From Renibacterium sp043789415 (GTDB lineage: Bacteria; Actinomycetota; Actinomycetes; Actinomycetales; Micrococcaceae), in the NCBI RefSeq assembly GCF_043789415.1, contig NZ_JBDLLW010000003.1, positions 1 to 64,000 on the forward strand: a stretch of DNA of 64,000 nucleotides, in the 5' to 3' direction. Of the stretch, positions 43,215 through 52,400 are shown piece after piece. The position numbers were made by a program, and so were the translations under genes. Positions within the stretch are counted from its first letter, which is position 1. Every line of letters begins with the position of its first letter. Below the pieces are notes generated by a model. It was given only the letters and a program-made list of their open reading frames with translations, did not search any database and was not told the DNA's origin.

Positions 43215-44717
43215 ATGACGCAGAGCAAGATGCTTGAGTCGCTCTATTTCGACGGAAAGTACCAGCTGGCTTCGGGAGAGCAGCTGGAGCTGAGGAACCC
43301 CGCGGACGGTGGCTCGCTCGGCAGCTTCGCCGAGGCCGACCCGAATGACGTCGATGCCGCCGTGCAGTCCGCGAAAGCGGCTCTGCCGGGCTGGTCCGCG
43401 AGCACACCGGCGGAACGCTCCGCGGTACTGCTGCGATGGGCTCAGGAGCTTTCCAGCAGAGCTGAGGAACTCGCCCAGCTGGAGTCAGCCCAGACCGGTA
43501 AGCCGATCCGGCTGGCCCGGGAATTCGATGTTCCCGGCACCATCGACAACACCGAGTTCTTCGCCGGTGCGGCCCGGCAGCTCGGAGGTCTCGCCGCGGG
43601 CGAGTACTCAGCACAGCACACCTCCATGGTGCGCCGGGAGGCGATCGGCGTGGTGGGGTCGATCGCACCCTGGAACTACCCCCTGCAAATGGCGGCCTGG
43701 AAGGTGCTACCCGCCATTGCCGCGGGGAACACCATTGTGCTCAAGCCCTCTGAACTGACCCCTGGCACCACGCTGGCCTTCGCTGAAGCGGCGACCGCCG
43801 CGGGGCTGCCGAATGGCGTTTTCAATGTTGTGGCTGGGCGGGGCCTGGGTACCGGAGAAGCCCTGGTGAGTCATCCCGACGTCGCAATGACATCCTTCAC
43901 CGGCTCGACGGCGGTGGGCCGGAAGATCATGGAGCTAGCCAGCGCCGGTGGAAAGCGAGTTCACCTCGAGCTGGGCGGCAAAGCACCCATGCTGGTCTTC
44001 GAGGACGCCGATCTGGAGGCCGCGGCTCAAGGCGCGGTGGCCGGTTCGATGATCAATGCCGGGCAGGACTGCACGGCGGTCACCAGAGCCTATCTGCACG
44101 TTTCACTGATCGATCGTTTCATCGAACGGGTGAGCGAGCTGCTGGCAAAGCTCCGGATCGGGGATCCGCTGAATCCTGACACTGATCTGGGTTCGCTCAT
44201 CTCGGTGCGGCATCGTGACCGGGTGGCCGGTTTTGTCGATCGAGCCGTCGCCGCCGGTGCGGTGCTGCATACCGGTGGCCGGGTTCCCGAAGGGACGCCC
44301 AGCGCGGCCGCCTATTACTCACCCACGCTGCTCAGCGGAGCGACTCAGGATTCCGAGTTGGTGCAGCAGGAGATCTTCGGCCCCGTGCTGGTGGTATTGC
44401 CCTTCGAGTCCGAGGATCAGGCGATTCGCTTGGCCAATGACACGCCTTTCGGGCTGGCGGCCTCGGTGTGGACCAAGGACGTGGCCCGGGCGATGCGCAC
44501 CAGCTCGGCGATTCAAGCGGGCTGCGTCTGGGTCAATGACCACATCCCGATTATTTCTGAAATGCCGCACGGCGGGTATAAGGCCTCCGGCTTCGGCAAG
44601 GATATGAGCGTGTTCTCCCTCGAGGAGTACACGAATCTCAAGCACGTGATGATCGAGCGCGAAGGCCAGGCGGTCAAGGCCTGGCATCGTACGGTCTTCT
44701 CGAATCCGGCTCGCTAG
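43215..44717 (+). CDS. patD: Gamma-aminobutyraldehyde dehydrogenase
   Basis: Oxidises 4-aminobutyraldehyde to GABA with NAD+. The 500-residue ALDH shows APWNYPLQ with Asn154, the NAD site FTGSTAVG, catalytic Glu252 (LELGGKAP) and Cys286 (GQDCTAVT), and the PatD-like end. The ATG is fixed by GGAGA six bases upstream; a longer open frame runs back over potC and is not coding. The stop TAG overlaps the convergent Lrp gene's stop in a shared CTAG at 44714-44717. Confidence 0.93.
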   Translation: MTQSKMLESLYFDGKYQLASGEQLELRNPADGGSLGSFAEADPNDVDAAVQSAKAALPGWSASTPAERSAVLLRWAQELSSRAEELAQLESAQTGKPIRLAREFDVPGTIDNTEFFAGAARQLGGLAAGEYSAQHTSMVRREAIGVVGSIAPWNYPLQMAAWKVLPAIAAGNTIVLKPSELTPGTTLAFAEAATAAGLPNGVFNVVAGRGLGTGEALVSHPDVAMTSFTGSTAVGRKIMELASAGGKRVHLELGGKAPMLVFEDADLEAAAQGAVAGSMINAGQDCTAVTRAYLHVSLIDRFIERVSELLAKLRIGDPLNPDTDLGSLISVRHRDRVAGFVDRAVAAGAVLHTGGRVPEGTPSAAAYYSPTLLSGATQDSELVQQEIFGPVLVVLPFESEDQAIRLANDTPFGLAASVWTKDVARAMRTSSAIQAGCVWVNDHIPIISEMPHGGYKASGFGKDMSVFSLEEYTNLKHVMIEREGQAVKAWHRTVFSNPAR

Positions 44718-45178
44718 CGGGTGCCCCAGTCGTAACGGTCCTTCTGCAATTTCAGGTACATGAAGGTCTCGGTCGATTCGACGGCGGGGAAGCTTCGGAT
44801 CCGGCCCAGCAGTTCAAGCAGGTGCGCATCGTCTTCGCAGACCACTTCGAGCAGAATATCGAAGCTCCCCGCGGTGAGCAGAATATAGACGATCTCGCTC
44901 AGTGCCTCGAAATGCTCGGCGGCCGTTTCGGCACTACCGGAGACCTTGACGCCGACCATGGCTTGCCGGCTGAACCCGACTTTGAGCGGATCCGTCACAG
45001 CGACGATCTGGAGTAGTTTCGAGTCGATCAGCCGCTTGACGCGTTGCCGAACCGCGGCTTCGGAGAGCCCGACCGATTCGGCGATCGCGGCATAGGGCCT
45101 TCGGCCGTCGTGCTGCAATTCCTCGATAATGCGCTTGGAGATCTCGTCCAATCCTGGAGAGGTCTCGGGGACGCTCAT
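44714..45178 (-). CDS. Lrp/AsnC-family transcriptional regulator
   Basis: The 154-residue regulator has an N-terminal helix-turn-helix (about 12-60: IIEELQHDGRRPYAAIAES, then VGLSEAAVRQRVKRL) and a C-terminal RAM effector domain with QAMVGVKVSG and AGSFDILLEVVC. It is coupled to the aminotransferase gene (ATGA overlap) and convergent with the polyamine operon, so it likely controls one or both in response to an amine or amino acid. Its last bases overlap the end of patD. Confidence 0.88.
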   Translation of the reverse strand: MSVPETSPGLDEISKRIIEELQHDGRRPYAAIAESVGLSEAAVRQRVKRLIDSKLLQIVAVTDPLKVGFSRQAMVGVKVSGSAETAAEHFEALSEIVYILLTAGSFDILLEVVCEDDAHLLELLGRIRSFPAVESTETFMYLKLQKDRYDWGTR

Positions 45179-46563
45179 CAGCGTTCTTCCAATGCGGCAT
45201 CCGCGACCAGCAGCGCGTGGTCGATGATCTCCAGGCCCTGACGCAGTTCCGCTTCAGAGATCACCAAGGGCGGAGCCAGCTGAATCCGATTGAAGTGGAT
45301 GAAAGGCCATAGCCCCGCCGCTTTGCAGGCTGCCGCCACCGCGTTCATCGGGGCAGCGGCGGCGCCGGAGGCGTTGAAGGGCACCAGGGGCTCACGGCTC
45401 TGCTTGTCCCGGACGAGTTCAATGGCCCAGAACAGGCCACGTCCCCGGACCTCGCCCACGCTCGGGTGGCTTTCCAGCCAGCGCTCCACTTCGGGCCGCA
45501 CCACGCGCTCGCCCAGATCGCGGACGCGTTCCAGAATGCCTTCCTCCTCGAAGACGTGCACGGTTTCGACGCCGACCGCGCAGCCCAGTGGGTGCCCCGA
45601 ATAGGTGAGACCGCCGGGGTAGGCACGGTCCGCGAAGGTCTCGGCGATGGCGTCTGAGATCAGCACTCCGCCGAGCGGCACATAGCCTGAATTCACTCCC
45701 TTCGCGAAGGTCAGCAGATCGGGGACGACGTCGAAGGCGTCCACGGCGAACCACTCGCCGATCCTGCCGAAGCCAACCATCACCTCGTCGGCGATATAGA
45801 CCAGGCCGTAGCGGTCACAGATTTCCCGGACCCCTTTGAGGTAACCGGGCGGCGGGATCAGCACCCCATTGGTGCCGACCACGGTTTCCAGGATGATGCC
45901 GGCCACAGTGCTCGGCCCTTCGAGCTGGATCACGGCTTCCAGATGCTGCAAAGCACGCTCGGTTTCCGCTTCGGCGGATTGCGCGTGGAACGCCGAGCGG
46001 TAAGGATAGGGGCCGAAGAAATGCACCACAGAGGTATCACCGGGATCATTGGCCCAGCGCCGCGGTTCACCGGTCAGGCTCATCGCCGTGGTGGTGCCGC
46101 CATGGTAGCTGCGATAAGCAGCCAGGATCTTGCGCCGTCCGGTGTGCTGCCGAGCCATTCTGACCGCGTGCTCATTGGCATCCGCCCCACCGTTGGTGAA
46201 AAAGACCTTATTCAGCTGGCCCGGGGCGCGTTCCGCCAGCAGTCTGGCCAGCTCCCCGCGCACATCATTGGCGAAGGATGGCTGAATGGTGGCCAGTACC
46301 TCTGCTTGCCGCTTAATCGCCTCAATGAGCCGCGGGTGCTGGTGGCCCAGATTCAGGTTCACCAACTGCGAGGAGAAGTCCAGATATTTCTTCCCGGAAT
46401 AGTCCCAGAAGGTCGATCCCGAGCCGCCTGCGATCGGCAACGGGTCGATCGCGGCCTGAGCCGACCAGGAGTGGAAGACGTGCTTGCGATCGTCAGAGCG
46501 CACCTGGCTCTCGGCGGTTCTGCCGGGCGGTGCTGGATTGGCTGGATTCGCTTCAATGCTCAT
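45178..46563 (-). CDS. Class III (omega) aminotransferase
   Basis: The 461-residue PLP enzyme has the class III landmarks NGGADANEHAVRMAR, SYHGGTTTAMSLTG, YIADEVMVGFGR with the PLP-binding Asp and TFAKGVNSGYVPLGG with the Schiff-base Lys. Such enzymes move terminal amino groups of beta-alanine, GABA or diamines to pyruvate or 2-oxoglutarate. Next to the Pot/PatD genes it fits putrescine or GABA breakdown, but the substrate is not certain. GAGAGGA lies 8 bases before the ATG. First gene of a two-gene unit with the Lrp regulator. Confidence 0.88.
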   Translation of the reverse strand: MSIEANPANPAPPGRTAESQVRSDDRKHVFHSWSAQAAIDPLPIAGGSGSTFWDYSGKKYLDFSSQLVNLNLGHQHPRLIEAIKRQAEVLATIQPSFANDVRGELARLLAERAPGQLNKVFFTNGGADANEHAVRMARQHTGRRKILAAYRSYHGGTTTAMSLTGEPRRWANDPGDTSVVHFFGPYPYRSAFHAQSAEAETERALQHLEAVIQLEGPSTVAGIILETVVGTNGVLIPPPGYLKGVREICDRYGLVYIADEVMVGFGRIGEWFAVDAFDVVPDLLTFAKGVNSGYVPLGGVLISDAIAETFADRAYPGGLTYSGHPLGCAVGVETVHVFEEEGILERVRDLGERVVRPEVERWLESHPSVGEVRGRGLFWAIELVRDKQSREPLVPFNASGAAAAPMNAVAAACKAAGLWPFIHFNRIQLAPPLVISEAELRQGLEIIDHALLVADAALEER

Positions 46564-46659
46564 ACTGCGATCCTCTCAATGATTACCGAGAAAACCCAGA
46601 GCCGAATGAGACGTGTCCGTGACCGGAGTTCCAAGCTTGCGCCATAGCGCTAAGAAGGC

Positions 46660-47112
46660 TCAGGAGAGCTGGTTGAGCGCGTCCTCGGCGGCGACCCAGG
46701 AGAGCATCGCGCATTTGACCCGGGCCGCATAACGGGAGACCCCTCCGAAGGCTGCTGCTTCGCCCAGTACCTCTTCATCGGGAACCAACTGGCCACGTGA
46801 TCGCATCACCGCACGAAACTCCTCGATCAGCTCGCGGGCCTCAGCGCGCTCCATACCGGTGAATAGATCACTCAATACCGAAGCGGATGCCATCGAGATG
46901 GCACATCCCGCACCGTCCCAGCGGAGGCTTTCAATGGTGTCCCCTTTTACCCCCACTCGGACGGTGATCTCGTCCCCGCACACCGGATTGAGTTGATGAG
47001 AGGACGCCGTGGCTGTTCCCTCGGCCACCGCATGGTCGGCAATCGGGGAACCGTGCCGGGCTTTCGAATGCTCCAGGATGATGCTCTGATACAGCGCGTC
47101 CAAACCGCTCAT
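46660..47112 (-). CDS. sufU: SUF-type Fe-S assembly protein SufU
   Basis: Zinc-dependent sulfurtransferase partner of SufS. The 150-residue protein has all expected ligands: Cys45 and Asp47 (NPVCGDE), Cys70 (GAGCAIS) and Cys134 (RVKCAML). Overlaps the sufS stop by ATGA, showing coupled translation. Other suf genes (sufBCD) are not in the window. Confidence 0.93.
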   Translation of the reverse strand: MSGLDALYQSIILEHSKARHGSPIADHAVAEGTATASSHQLNPVCGDEITVRVGVKGDTIESLRWDGAGCAISMASASVLSDLFTGMERAEARELIEEFRAVMRSRGQLVPDEEVLGEAAAFGGVSRYAARVKCAMLSWVAAEDALNQLS

Positions 47113-48395
47113 CGGCCCGCTCCGAAATAGCCGCGGACCTCGGAGACCGCTTGCAAAAGCGTTTCAATCTCAGCGACCGTGGTGTAGAGATAGCTGCTCG
47201 CCCGGGTGCTCGCGGTGAGCCCGAGTCTGCGGTGCAGAGGCTGCGCGCAGTGGTGCCCCACCCGCACCGCAATGCCGCGATCGTCCAGGAACTGGCCGAC
47301 GTCGTGAGCGTGCACGCCTTCGACGTCGAAAGCCGCCAGGCCGAGCCGTTCGGTGCCGCTGCCCGGGCCCAGTACCCGGATGCCTGGGATCTCGCTGAGC
47401 CCGGAAACCAGTAGTTCGCCCAGTGCGGCTTCCCAACCCGCGATTCGGGGCATCCCGGTTTCGCTGAGATAGTTGGCCGCGACCGACCAGGCAATGGCCT
47501 GGGAGATCCTTTGCGTTCCGGCTTCGAAGCGCTGCGGCGCCGGGAGGTAACCCGCCGACTCCATGCTGACCGAGGTGATCATGGAACCGCCGGTGAGGAA
47601 GGGGGGCATCGCGTTCAACAGTTCCGCGCGGCCGTACAGGGCTCCGATTCCGGTGGGGGCGAGCATCTTGTGCCCGGAGAACACTGCGAAGTCCACCCCG
47701 AGTTCGGCGACGTCGACCGGCAAGTGCGGCACCGACTGACAGGCGTCGATCACCACCAGTGCGCCGGCCCGGTGGGCCAGCTCGGTGAGCAGCCGAACAG
47801 GGTTGATCGTGCCGAGCACATTGGAGGCATGGCTGAAGGCGAAGATCTTGGTACGCGGCCCGAGCAGATCGGCCACTCGATCAAGATCGAGTTCGCCCTG
47901 ATCGGTGATCGGCACGTATTTCAGCCGGGCGCCGGTGCGGCGCGCCAGTTCCTGCCAGGGAATCAGGTTCGCATGGTGTTCCATCTCGGTGACCAGGATC
48001 TCGTCGCCCTCACTCAGCGCAAAGCGCCGGGCCTCCGCTGAGACGGTTCCAATACTGGCGTTGGAGAAAGAGTAGGCCAGTAAATTGATCGCTTCAGTGG
48101 CGTTGGACGTCCAGACCAGTTCATTCTCCTGAGCCCCGATGAACCGTGCCAGCCCGGCCCGCGCCAGCTCATAGGATTCGGTTGCCTCGACAGCGAGCCA
48201 ATGAGCGCCACGGTGCACCGCGGCATTGCGCTGCTCGTAGAATTCCTGCTCGGCTTCCATCACGCTCAGCGGGTTCTGCGAAGTGGCTCCTGAATCCAGA
48301 TAGACCAGGGGCTTGCCATTGATCTCTTGATGCAGAATCGGGAAATCATTGCGGATCCGCAGAACTTCAATATCGGTCAGGGGTGAGTCAGTCAC
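47109..48395 (-). CDS. sufS: Cysteine desulfurase SufS
   Basis: PLP enzyme that takes sulfur from cysteine for Fe-S clusters. The 428-residue protein has VYLDSGATSQNP, TSNATEAINLLAYS, EHHANLIPWQ, the Schiff-base Lys in FSGHKMLAPTGIG and the catalytic Cys in GHHCAQPLHRR, which places it in group II (SufS). The GTG opening VTDSPLTD is chosen because GGGAGA precedes it; an in-frame start 20 codons upstream adds residues with no family likeness. Cotranscribed with sufU. Confidence 0.93.
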   Translation of the reverse strand: MTDSPLTDIEVLRIRNDFPILHQEINGKPLVYLDSGATSQNPLSVMEAEQEFYEQRNAAVHRGAHWLAVEATESYELARAGLARFIGAQENELVWTSNATEAINLLAYSFSNASIGTVSAEARRFALSEGDEILVTEMEHHANLIPWQELARRTGARLKYVPITDQGELDLDRVADLLGPRTKIFAFSHASNVLGTINPVRLLTELAHRAGALVVIDACQSVPHLPVDVAELGVDFAVFSGHKMLAPTGIGALYGRAELLNAMPPFLTGGSMITSVSMESAGYLPAPQRFEAGTQRISQAIAWSVAANYLSETGMPRIAGWEAALGELLVSGLSEIPGIRVLGPGSGTERLGLAAFDVEGVHAHDVGQFLDDRGIAVRVGHHCAQPLHRRLGLTASTRASSYLYTTVAEIETLLQAVSEVRGYFGAGR

Positions 48396-48567
48396 CGGAC
48401 AATTCTCCCACGCTTCGGCTCGCCTCAGGCCGTGGAGTGAGCAAGACGACAGCACGGCCGGGCCGGGCGAGCGGTCAGATGAGGAGCCGGGCGAGCGGAA
48501 CGACGCTTCATTCGCTATTCAACCGCGCTTTCTCTGCTCCCTGCGGGGGCGGCTCCCGGTCTGAAGC

Positions 48568-48605
48568 ACCCTCAGCACGGGGCGTCAGTGCAGTGTGCTG
48601 AGGGT
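48568..48605. other. 11-bp hairpin between the sugar-transferase-like gene and sufS
   Basis: Perfect arms accctcagcac and gtgctgagggt around a 16-base loop. It lies upstream of sufS and just after the end of the sugar-transferase-like gene (both on the minus strand), so it may terminate that gene. No U-run follows on the minus strand. Confidence 0.5.
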
Positions 48606-48646
48606 TCACTGGGCTGAAGGTGCACTGTGTTGAAGGTTCACTGTTC
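48599..48646. repeat. Three imperfect 16-bp direct repeats
   Basis: Units at 48599, 48615 and 48631 read tgagggttcactgggc, tgaaggtgcactgtgt and tgaaggttcactgttc. They overlap the right arm of the hairpin at 48568-48605 and stop right beside the end of the sugar-transferase-like gene at 48649. Confidence 0.6.
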
Positions 48647-48648
48647 AC

Positions 48649-49194
48649 TCAGGAGTGTCTCGCTGACCGGCTGCTCAGCAGTGCCTCCAGTGAAGCCAGT
48701 TCGGCAACCACGAAAAGCGCCGTTTGGTACCGTGCTAGCTCGCGGCGCAGCGTGCCGACTGTCACCGGATCGGCGCTTCCCGCCACGATCAGGGTGTTCG
48801 CTCCGGTGACCTTGACGATTTCTGTAAGTTCCTCGGCGCTCCCCAGCACGGGTGCCCAGCCCAAACGCTGAGGGCCGTCGGTGATGTACTTCGGCGGCAG
48901 AACGGCACCGAGCAGGGCCTGCTCGGCCAGCGGCTCGATAACGAGGCGTTGCAGTACCCGTTTCACTTCAGCGGGTTCACCCAGCACGATAATGCTGGCG
49001 GGAGCCTGGCTGCGCAGCCGCCGCCCTCGTGTTCGAACGAACCAGCCGAGAAGGAGGACCGCTACGACGGCGAGCGGCAGCAAGGCATTCCAGAAGATCA
49101 ACTCGGCGCTCATTGCCGTGAGCAGCAGGACCAGCACGGACCCTGCCAGCGCGAGCCAGGCAGCCGCTGATCGGATCCAAGAGCGGCTCGCCAT
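48649..49194 (-). CDS. Truncated sugar-transferase-like membrane protein
   Basis: The 181-residue product has two hydrophobic helices (about 10-28 and 33-52), a basic RTRGRRLR stop, and a Rossmann-like domain: IIVLGEPAEVKRVLQRL, PVLGSAEELTEIV, then GANTLIVAGSADPVTVGTLR and ALFVVAELASLE. This is the layout of the N-terminal half of WcaJ/EpsE-type undecaprenyl-phosphate sugar transferases. The catalytic C-terminal half and the last helices are absent; the chain ends soon after the Rossmann part. It could be a regulatory or remnant protein. The ATG is chosen from family layout; no strong ribosome site is seen, and upstream in-frame codons are not convincing. Confidence 0.5.
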   Translation of the reverse strand: MASRSWIRSAAAWLALAGSVLVLLLTAMSAELIFWNALLPLAVVAVLLLGWFVRTRGRRLRSQAPASIIVLGEPAEVKRVLQRLVIEPLAEQALLGAVLPPKYITDGPQRLGWAPVLGSAEELTEIVKVTGANTLIVAGSADPVTVGTLRRELARYQTALFVVAELASLEALLSSRSARHS

Positions 49195-49667
49195 GGAGAC
49201 GGGCCGTTCTGGGTTCGTCGTCGGTCGGGGTGAAAAGACGCAGTGCCTCGGCGGTGTGCCGTGCTGTGCAAATCTGGGGTGGGGAAGCTGAGACGGAGGA
49301 AGCGAGCTGAACCTGGAGGCAGTGCCGTGCTTCGAGTGAAAGTGGGAGCACTCGCTAACCGGCTGAATCAGGCCGTGGCGGCACGTTCGAGGAGGATTTT
49401 TCTTCGGGGAATGAGCACGGTATCTGCCAGTGCCGGATCGCCGATGCGGCTCTTGCCACTCGAGCCGGAACCGCAATGTTCTACCCACAAGAAACCTCTC
49501 AAAAACAATTCAGACACCCTAGGAGGTGAAGGTTTCCTGAGCCCCCCAAAAAGCTCAGGAAGTACTTTGGACACTCATCCAAGTGGAGTCAATCCAAGTA
49601 TGCCCGAGCCCTCTGACAGTCACCTCAGTAGCAGCTACTCGACTTAAGCGGAGCGGAAAGTCGGGGG
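49195..49667. other. Intergenic region with a C6-loop hairpin
   Basis: No gene is supported in these 473 bases between two minus-strand genes, though open frames cross it on both strands. At 49534-49561 the plus strand can form a 9-bp stem ttcctgagc/gctcaggaa with loop cccccaaaaa; including the stem C the run is six C. Two copies of gctactcga (49634 and 49667) flank the end of the LuxR gene. The hairpin may terminate the LuxR operon or be part of a small RNA. Confidence 0.45.
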
Positions 49668-52397
49668 CTACTCGAGTAGTTTATGAGCCGGGTTAAGCCG
49701 CGCCGCATTGCTGAGCAGATCCTCGCGTCCGGAGACACCCAGCTTGGCGTAACTCCGATAGAGGTGACCCTCCACGGTTCGCACGGAAAGCGTGAGAGAC
49801 TCAGCGATTTCCCGGTTGGTGGCGCCTTTAGCCACCAGGGACACGATGGTTCGTTCCCGTTTGGTCAGCACATCCGGTGAATACCCTACGGGAGTTTCGC
49901 CTCGGCCCAGTACCTTCAGGATAGCCGCTGCCGCAGGCCCGATCTGTCGCATCGCCTCAGCGAGGAGTTCCAGCGAATGCTGGCGTTCTGAAGAATGCCC
50001 TTGAGCGCCGAAAAGCTCAGCGGAGCGGGAGAAGCTGACCGCCGCGAGGTGAAAGATCTGACGCTCGAAGAGGAACTCGCCGGCCTGGCGAAATGCCCTG
50101 GGATCCGCGGAGACAATAGCTTCAGCGTATTTTCCCCAGCCGATCAGCCAGTCGCCTTCGACCTCGCGCACCAATTCGACCACTCGGGGTGCCTGCTGAT
50201 CGGAGCCCAGTTCGAGGCACCCCAGGCAAGCGTAGAGTTCTAAGCCATAGAGCCGTTTGCTGTGTGCCCGCTCCCCCAGCGCGCGCAATTGCTTGAGCCC
50301 TTCCCCATTGCGTTCAGCCAGTTCCTTGCCCAGGGCCAGGTAGTAGCCTGCAACGATCTGCGTCATCTCCGAGCCAGCTCCAATGGCTTTTTCTGCCTCT
50401 GCCCAGAACACCTTAGCCAACTCGGTATTACCGGTGAGCGTTGCAGCGTAGAAGCCAGAGGCAGCAACCCGCGGAAACATCCAGCCGCCCTTTCGACGCG
50501 CTAATTCCAAGGTGCCGCGTAGCAGTGCACTCGCCTCCGCAGCCCTGCCCTGCCGCAGCAAGACCATGCCACGAGCGGAGTTGAGGCCCCGCTCAGAGGC
50601 GATCAGGCTCAGTTTGCCGCCCGAGTACTCGTCGATGGAGATCGTGGCATCCTGCCACCGACCCGAATTGATCGCCGCTCGTGAGTAGAGCAATTGGCAG
50701 TAGCCCACCAGGTCGAAGACTTCTTCGGTGTCGCTATTCGCCAGGGCCATCGCTTTGTTCAGCAGCTTCAGGCAAGAGACGAACTTACCGAGTGCCAGCA
50801 GATGCTCGGCACGGACCACCAGGCGGAAGATCCGGGTCACCGGGCTCAGATTCCGTGCCTTGCCGAAGCGCGCTTTGAGTTCTTCCAGGCCCGCCTCGAC
50901 TTTTTCATAGTCGCCGCAGTGCGCATCCGCCAGCATGGTGAACAGTGCGGCTCGTTCGGCTACGGCCTGTTCGATCTGCTTCGCGCTATCGGGGTTGCTT
51001 CGAGAGAGCTGCTGACCGGCTGCGAGGAGTTTGATGGCGCCCAGCCGCAGCTCCTCGGGGCCACCTCCATGAGAGAGCCGCAGCCTTGCCCACATCAAGG
51101 TGTTCACCAGCAGGTCGGAGAGATTTTCCCCGCTCAGGAAATCTTCCTCTAAGATCTGTGCGGCCTGGTTCAGTTGACCGCTGTCCAATTGAGCCCGGGC
51201 TATCAGAGCACGCGCCCGCAAGCGATGTTCTTTGCCGTGCACGGCGGTGGCCGCTCGCAGACTGTAGTCGTTCTGGCCAAATTTCCCGGCCAGTAAAGCT
51301 GCCCTGAGCAATTCCTGATCACTCACCGGCAAGCCGCAATCGAGCGACCACTTCACCATTGCCAAGCAGCTTTCCTTCGAACTCGGCTGCTCTCCCAATA
51401 GCGAGATGTACTGCTGATGCAGTTGCAGGCTTCTCGCTGCGGGCACCATGCGCCGCAGCGCCACGGCCAGGAATGATTGGCTCAGAATAAGGCTCTTACC
51501 GGCTTCACCGGTGACCCGGAGCAGCCGATGCTCGACGAGGGCCGAAACCACCCCGGCACCGACCATCTCCTCGACGATCTGCCGGAGCACCGGCCCGGCG
51601 AGCGCCACCAGGTTGAGGGCTTCGCGCTCCTGCGGGCTTCGCCGGGAAAGAATCGAGTCCACCGCCACTTCGATCCCAGAGCCCGGGATGACGCCCGACT
51701 GAGCCAGCAGCCACAGCCCGTTGTGTTGCAGCAGCCCTTCACCCGCCAGCAAATCGTCCAAGAAACAGCGCAGGTACCAGGGGTTGCCGTCCGAGGCTCG
51801 CCAGAGCAGTTGTGCCGAGGCGTCGTCCATCGGCCCACCGAGGTGCTGTTCCACAAGCTGACGGACCTGCTGGTAGTTCAGCGGCGGGATATCGAATCTC
51901 TCGGCCAGGCCTTCATACCAGAGCTCGGTGATCTGATGAGCCACCCCGGGGCGCGGCTGATAGGCGATGGCCAGTTTTGCCCAGCGGGCGCTGACCAGTT
52001 CCACCAAGATGCTCATGGTGGCCTCGTCGAGGTCATCGGCGTCGTCCACGATAATCAGTTTCGGCCCGGTGACGCCTTCAAAATTGGAGAGGAAGGCGCG
52101 TAACATCTCAACGGGTGATTCAGCTGCGGAATCCTGCATTCCGCTCATCAAGGGAGCGAGTATCCCGTACGGCACGCTGGAAAGCGCCGAACTGGCGTGC
52201 AGTCGGACAATATGGAACTCGGTGTCCAACTCAGCTCGCAGCGCGTCGATCAATGCGCTTTTGCCCATTCCGGCTTCGGCCACGAGGAGCACTGCCTGGC
52301 AGGACCTGGACCTCAGAGCAGCAGCAGCCCGGCCGAGAATCTCTTCCCGCCCGTTCAGATTGAACGGCTTTCTCTGAGCAGTCATCATTTCGGTCAT
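49668..52397 (-). CDS. Large ATP-binding LuxR-family (LAL/MalT-like) regulator, second of pair
   Basis: The 909-residue regulator has an AAA/STAND ATPase (Walker A AEAGMGKS, residues 41-48; Walker B KLIIVDDADDLDE near 115), a long helical-repeat middle (about 330-830, TPR-like) and a C-terminal LuxR DNA-binding domain with LTKRERTIVSLVAKGATNRE and SVRTVEGHLYRSYAKLGV. Such regulators switch on carbohydrate or secondary-metabolite genes when a ligand and ATP are bound; ligand unknown here. It follows the first regulator by three bases and must be cotranscribed. Their C-terminal domains are alike. Confidence 0.9.
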   Translation of the reverse strand: MTEMMTAQRKPFNLNGREEILGRAAAALRSRSCQAVLLVAEAGMGKSALIDALRAELDTEFHIVRLHASSALSSVPYGILAPLMSGMQDSAAESPVEMLRAFLSNFEGVTGPKLIIVDDADDLDEATMSILVELVSARWAKLAIAYQPRPGVAHQITELWYEGLAERFDIPPLNYQQVRQLVEQHLGGPMDDASAQLLWRASDGNPWYLRCFLDDLLAGEGLLQHNGLWLLAQSGVIPGSGIEVAVDSILSRRSPQEREALNLVALAGPVLRQIVEEMVGAGVVSALVEHRLLRVTGEAGKSLILSQSFLAVALRRMVPAARSLQLHQQYISLLGEQPSSKESCLAMVKWSLDCGLPVSDQELLRAALLAGKFGQNDYSLRAATAVHGKEHRLRARALIARAQLDSGQLNQAAQILEEDFLSGENLSDLLVNTLMWARLRLSHGGGPEELRLGAIKLLAAGQQLSRSNPDSAKQIEQAVAERAALFTMLADAHCGDYEKVEAGLEELKARFGKARNLSPVTRIFRLVVRAEHLLALGKFVSCLKLLNKAMALANSDTEEVFDLVGYCQLLYSRAAINSGRWQDATISIDEYSGGKLSLIASERGLNSARGMVLLRQGRAAEASALLRGTLELARRKGGWMFPRVAASGFYAATLTGNTELAKVFWAEAEKAIGAGSEMTQIVAGYYLALGKELAERNGEGLKQLRALGERAHSKRLYGLELYACLGCLELGSDQQAPRVVELVREVEGDWLIGWGKYAEAIVSADPRAFRQAGEFLFERQIFHLAAVSFSRSAELFGAQGHSSERQHSLELLAEAMRQIGPAAAAILKVLGRGETPVGYSPDVLTKRERTIVSLVAKGATNREIAESLTLSVRTVEGHLYRSYAKLGVSGREDLLSNAARLNPAHKLLE

Positions 52398-52400
52398 GTA

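Noticed and set aside
42148..43668. 506-aa minus-strand frame opposite potC/patD
   Set aside because: Low-complexity Arg/His-rich antisense product of two clear genes.
48456..48567. Possible member of the dispersed repeat family (gccgggcgagcgg occurs twice)
   Set aside because: It shares GC-rich character but not the diagnostic core, so I cannot support it as a copy.
49243..49647. 134-aa plus-strand frame in the gap before the LuxR gene
   Set aside because: No ribosome site or family; crosses the hairpin and has no convincing codon bias.
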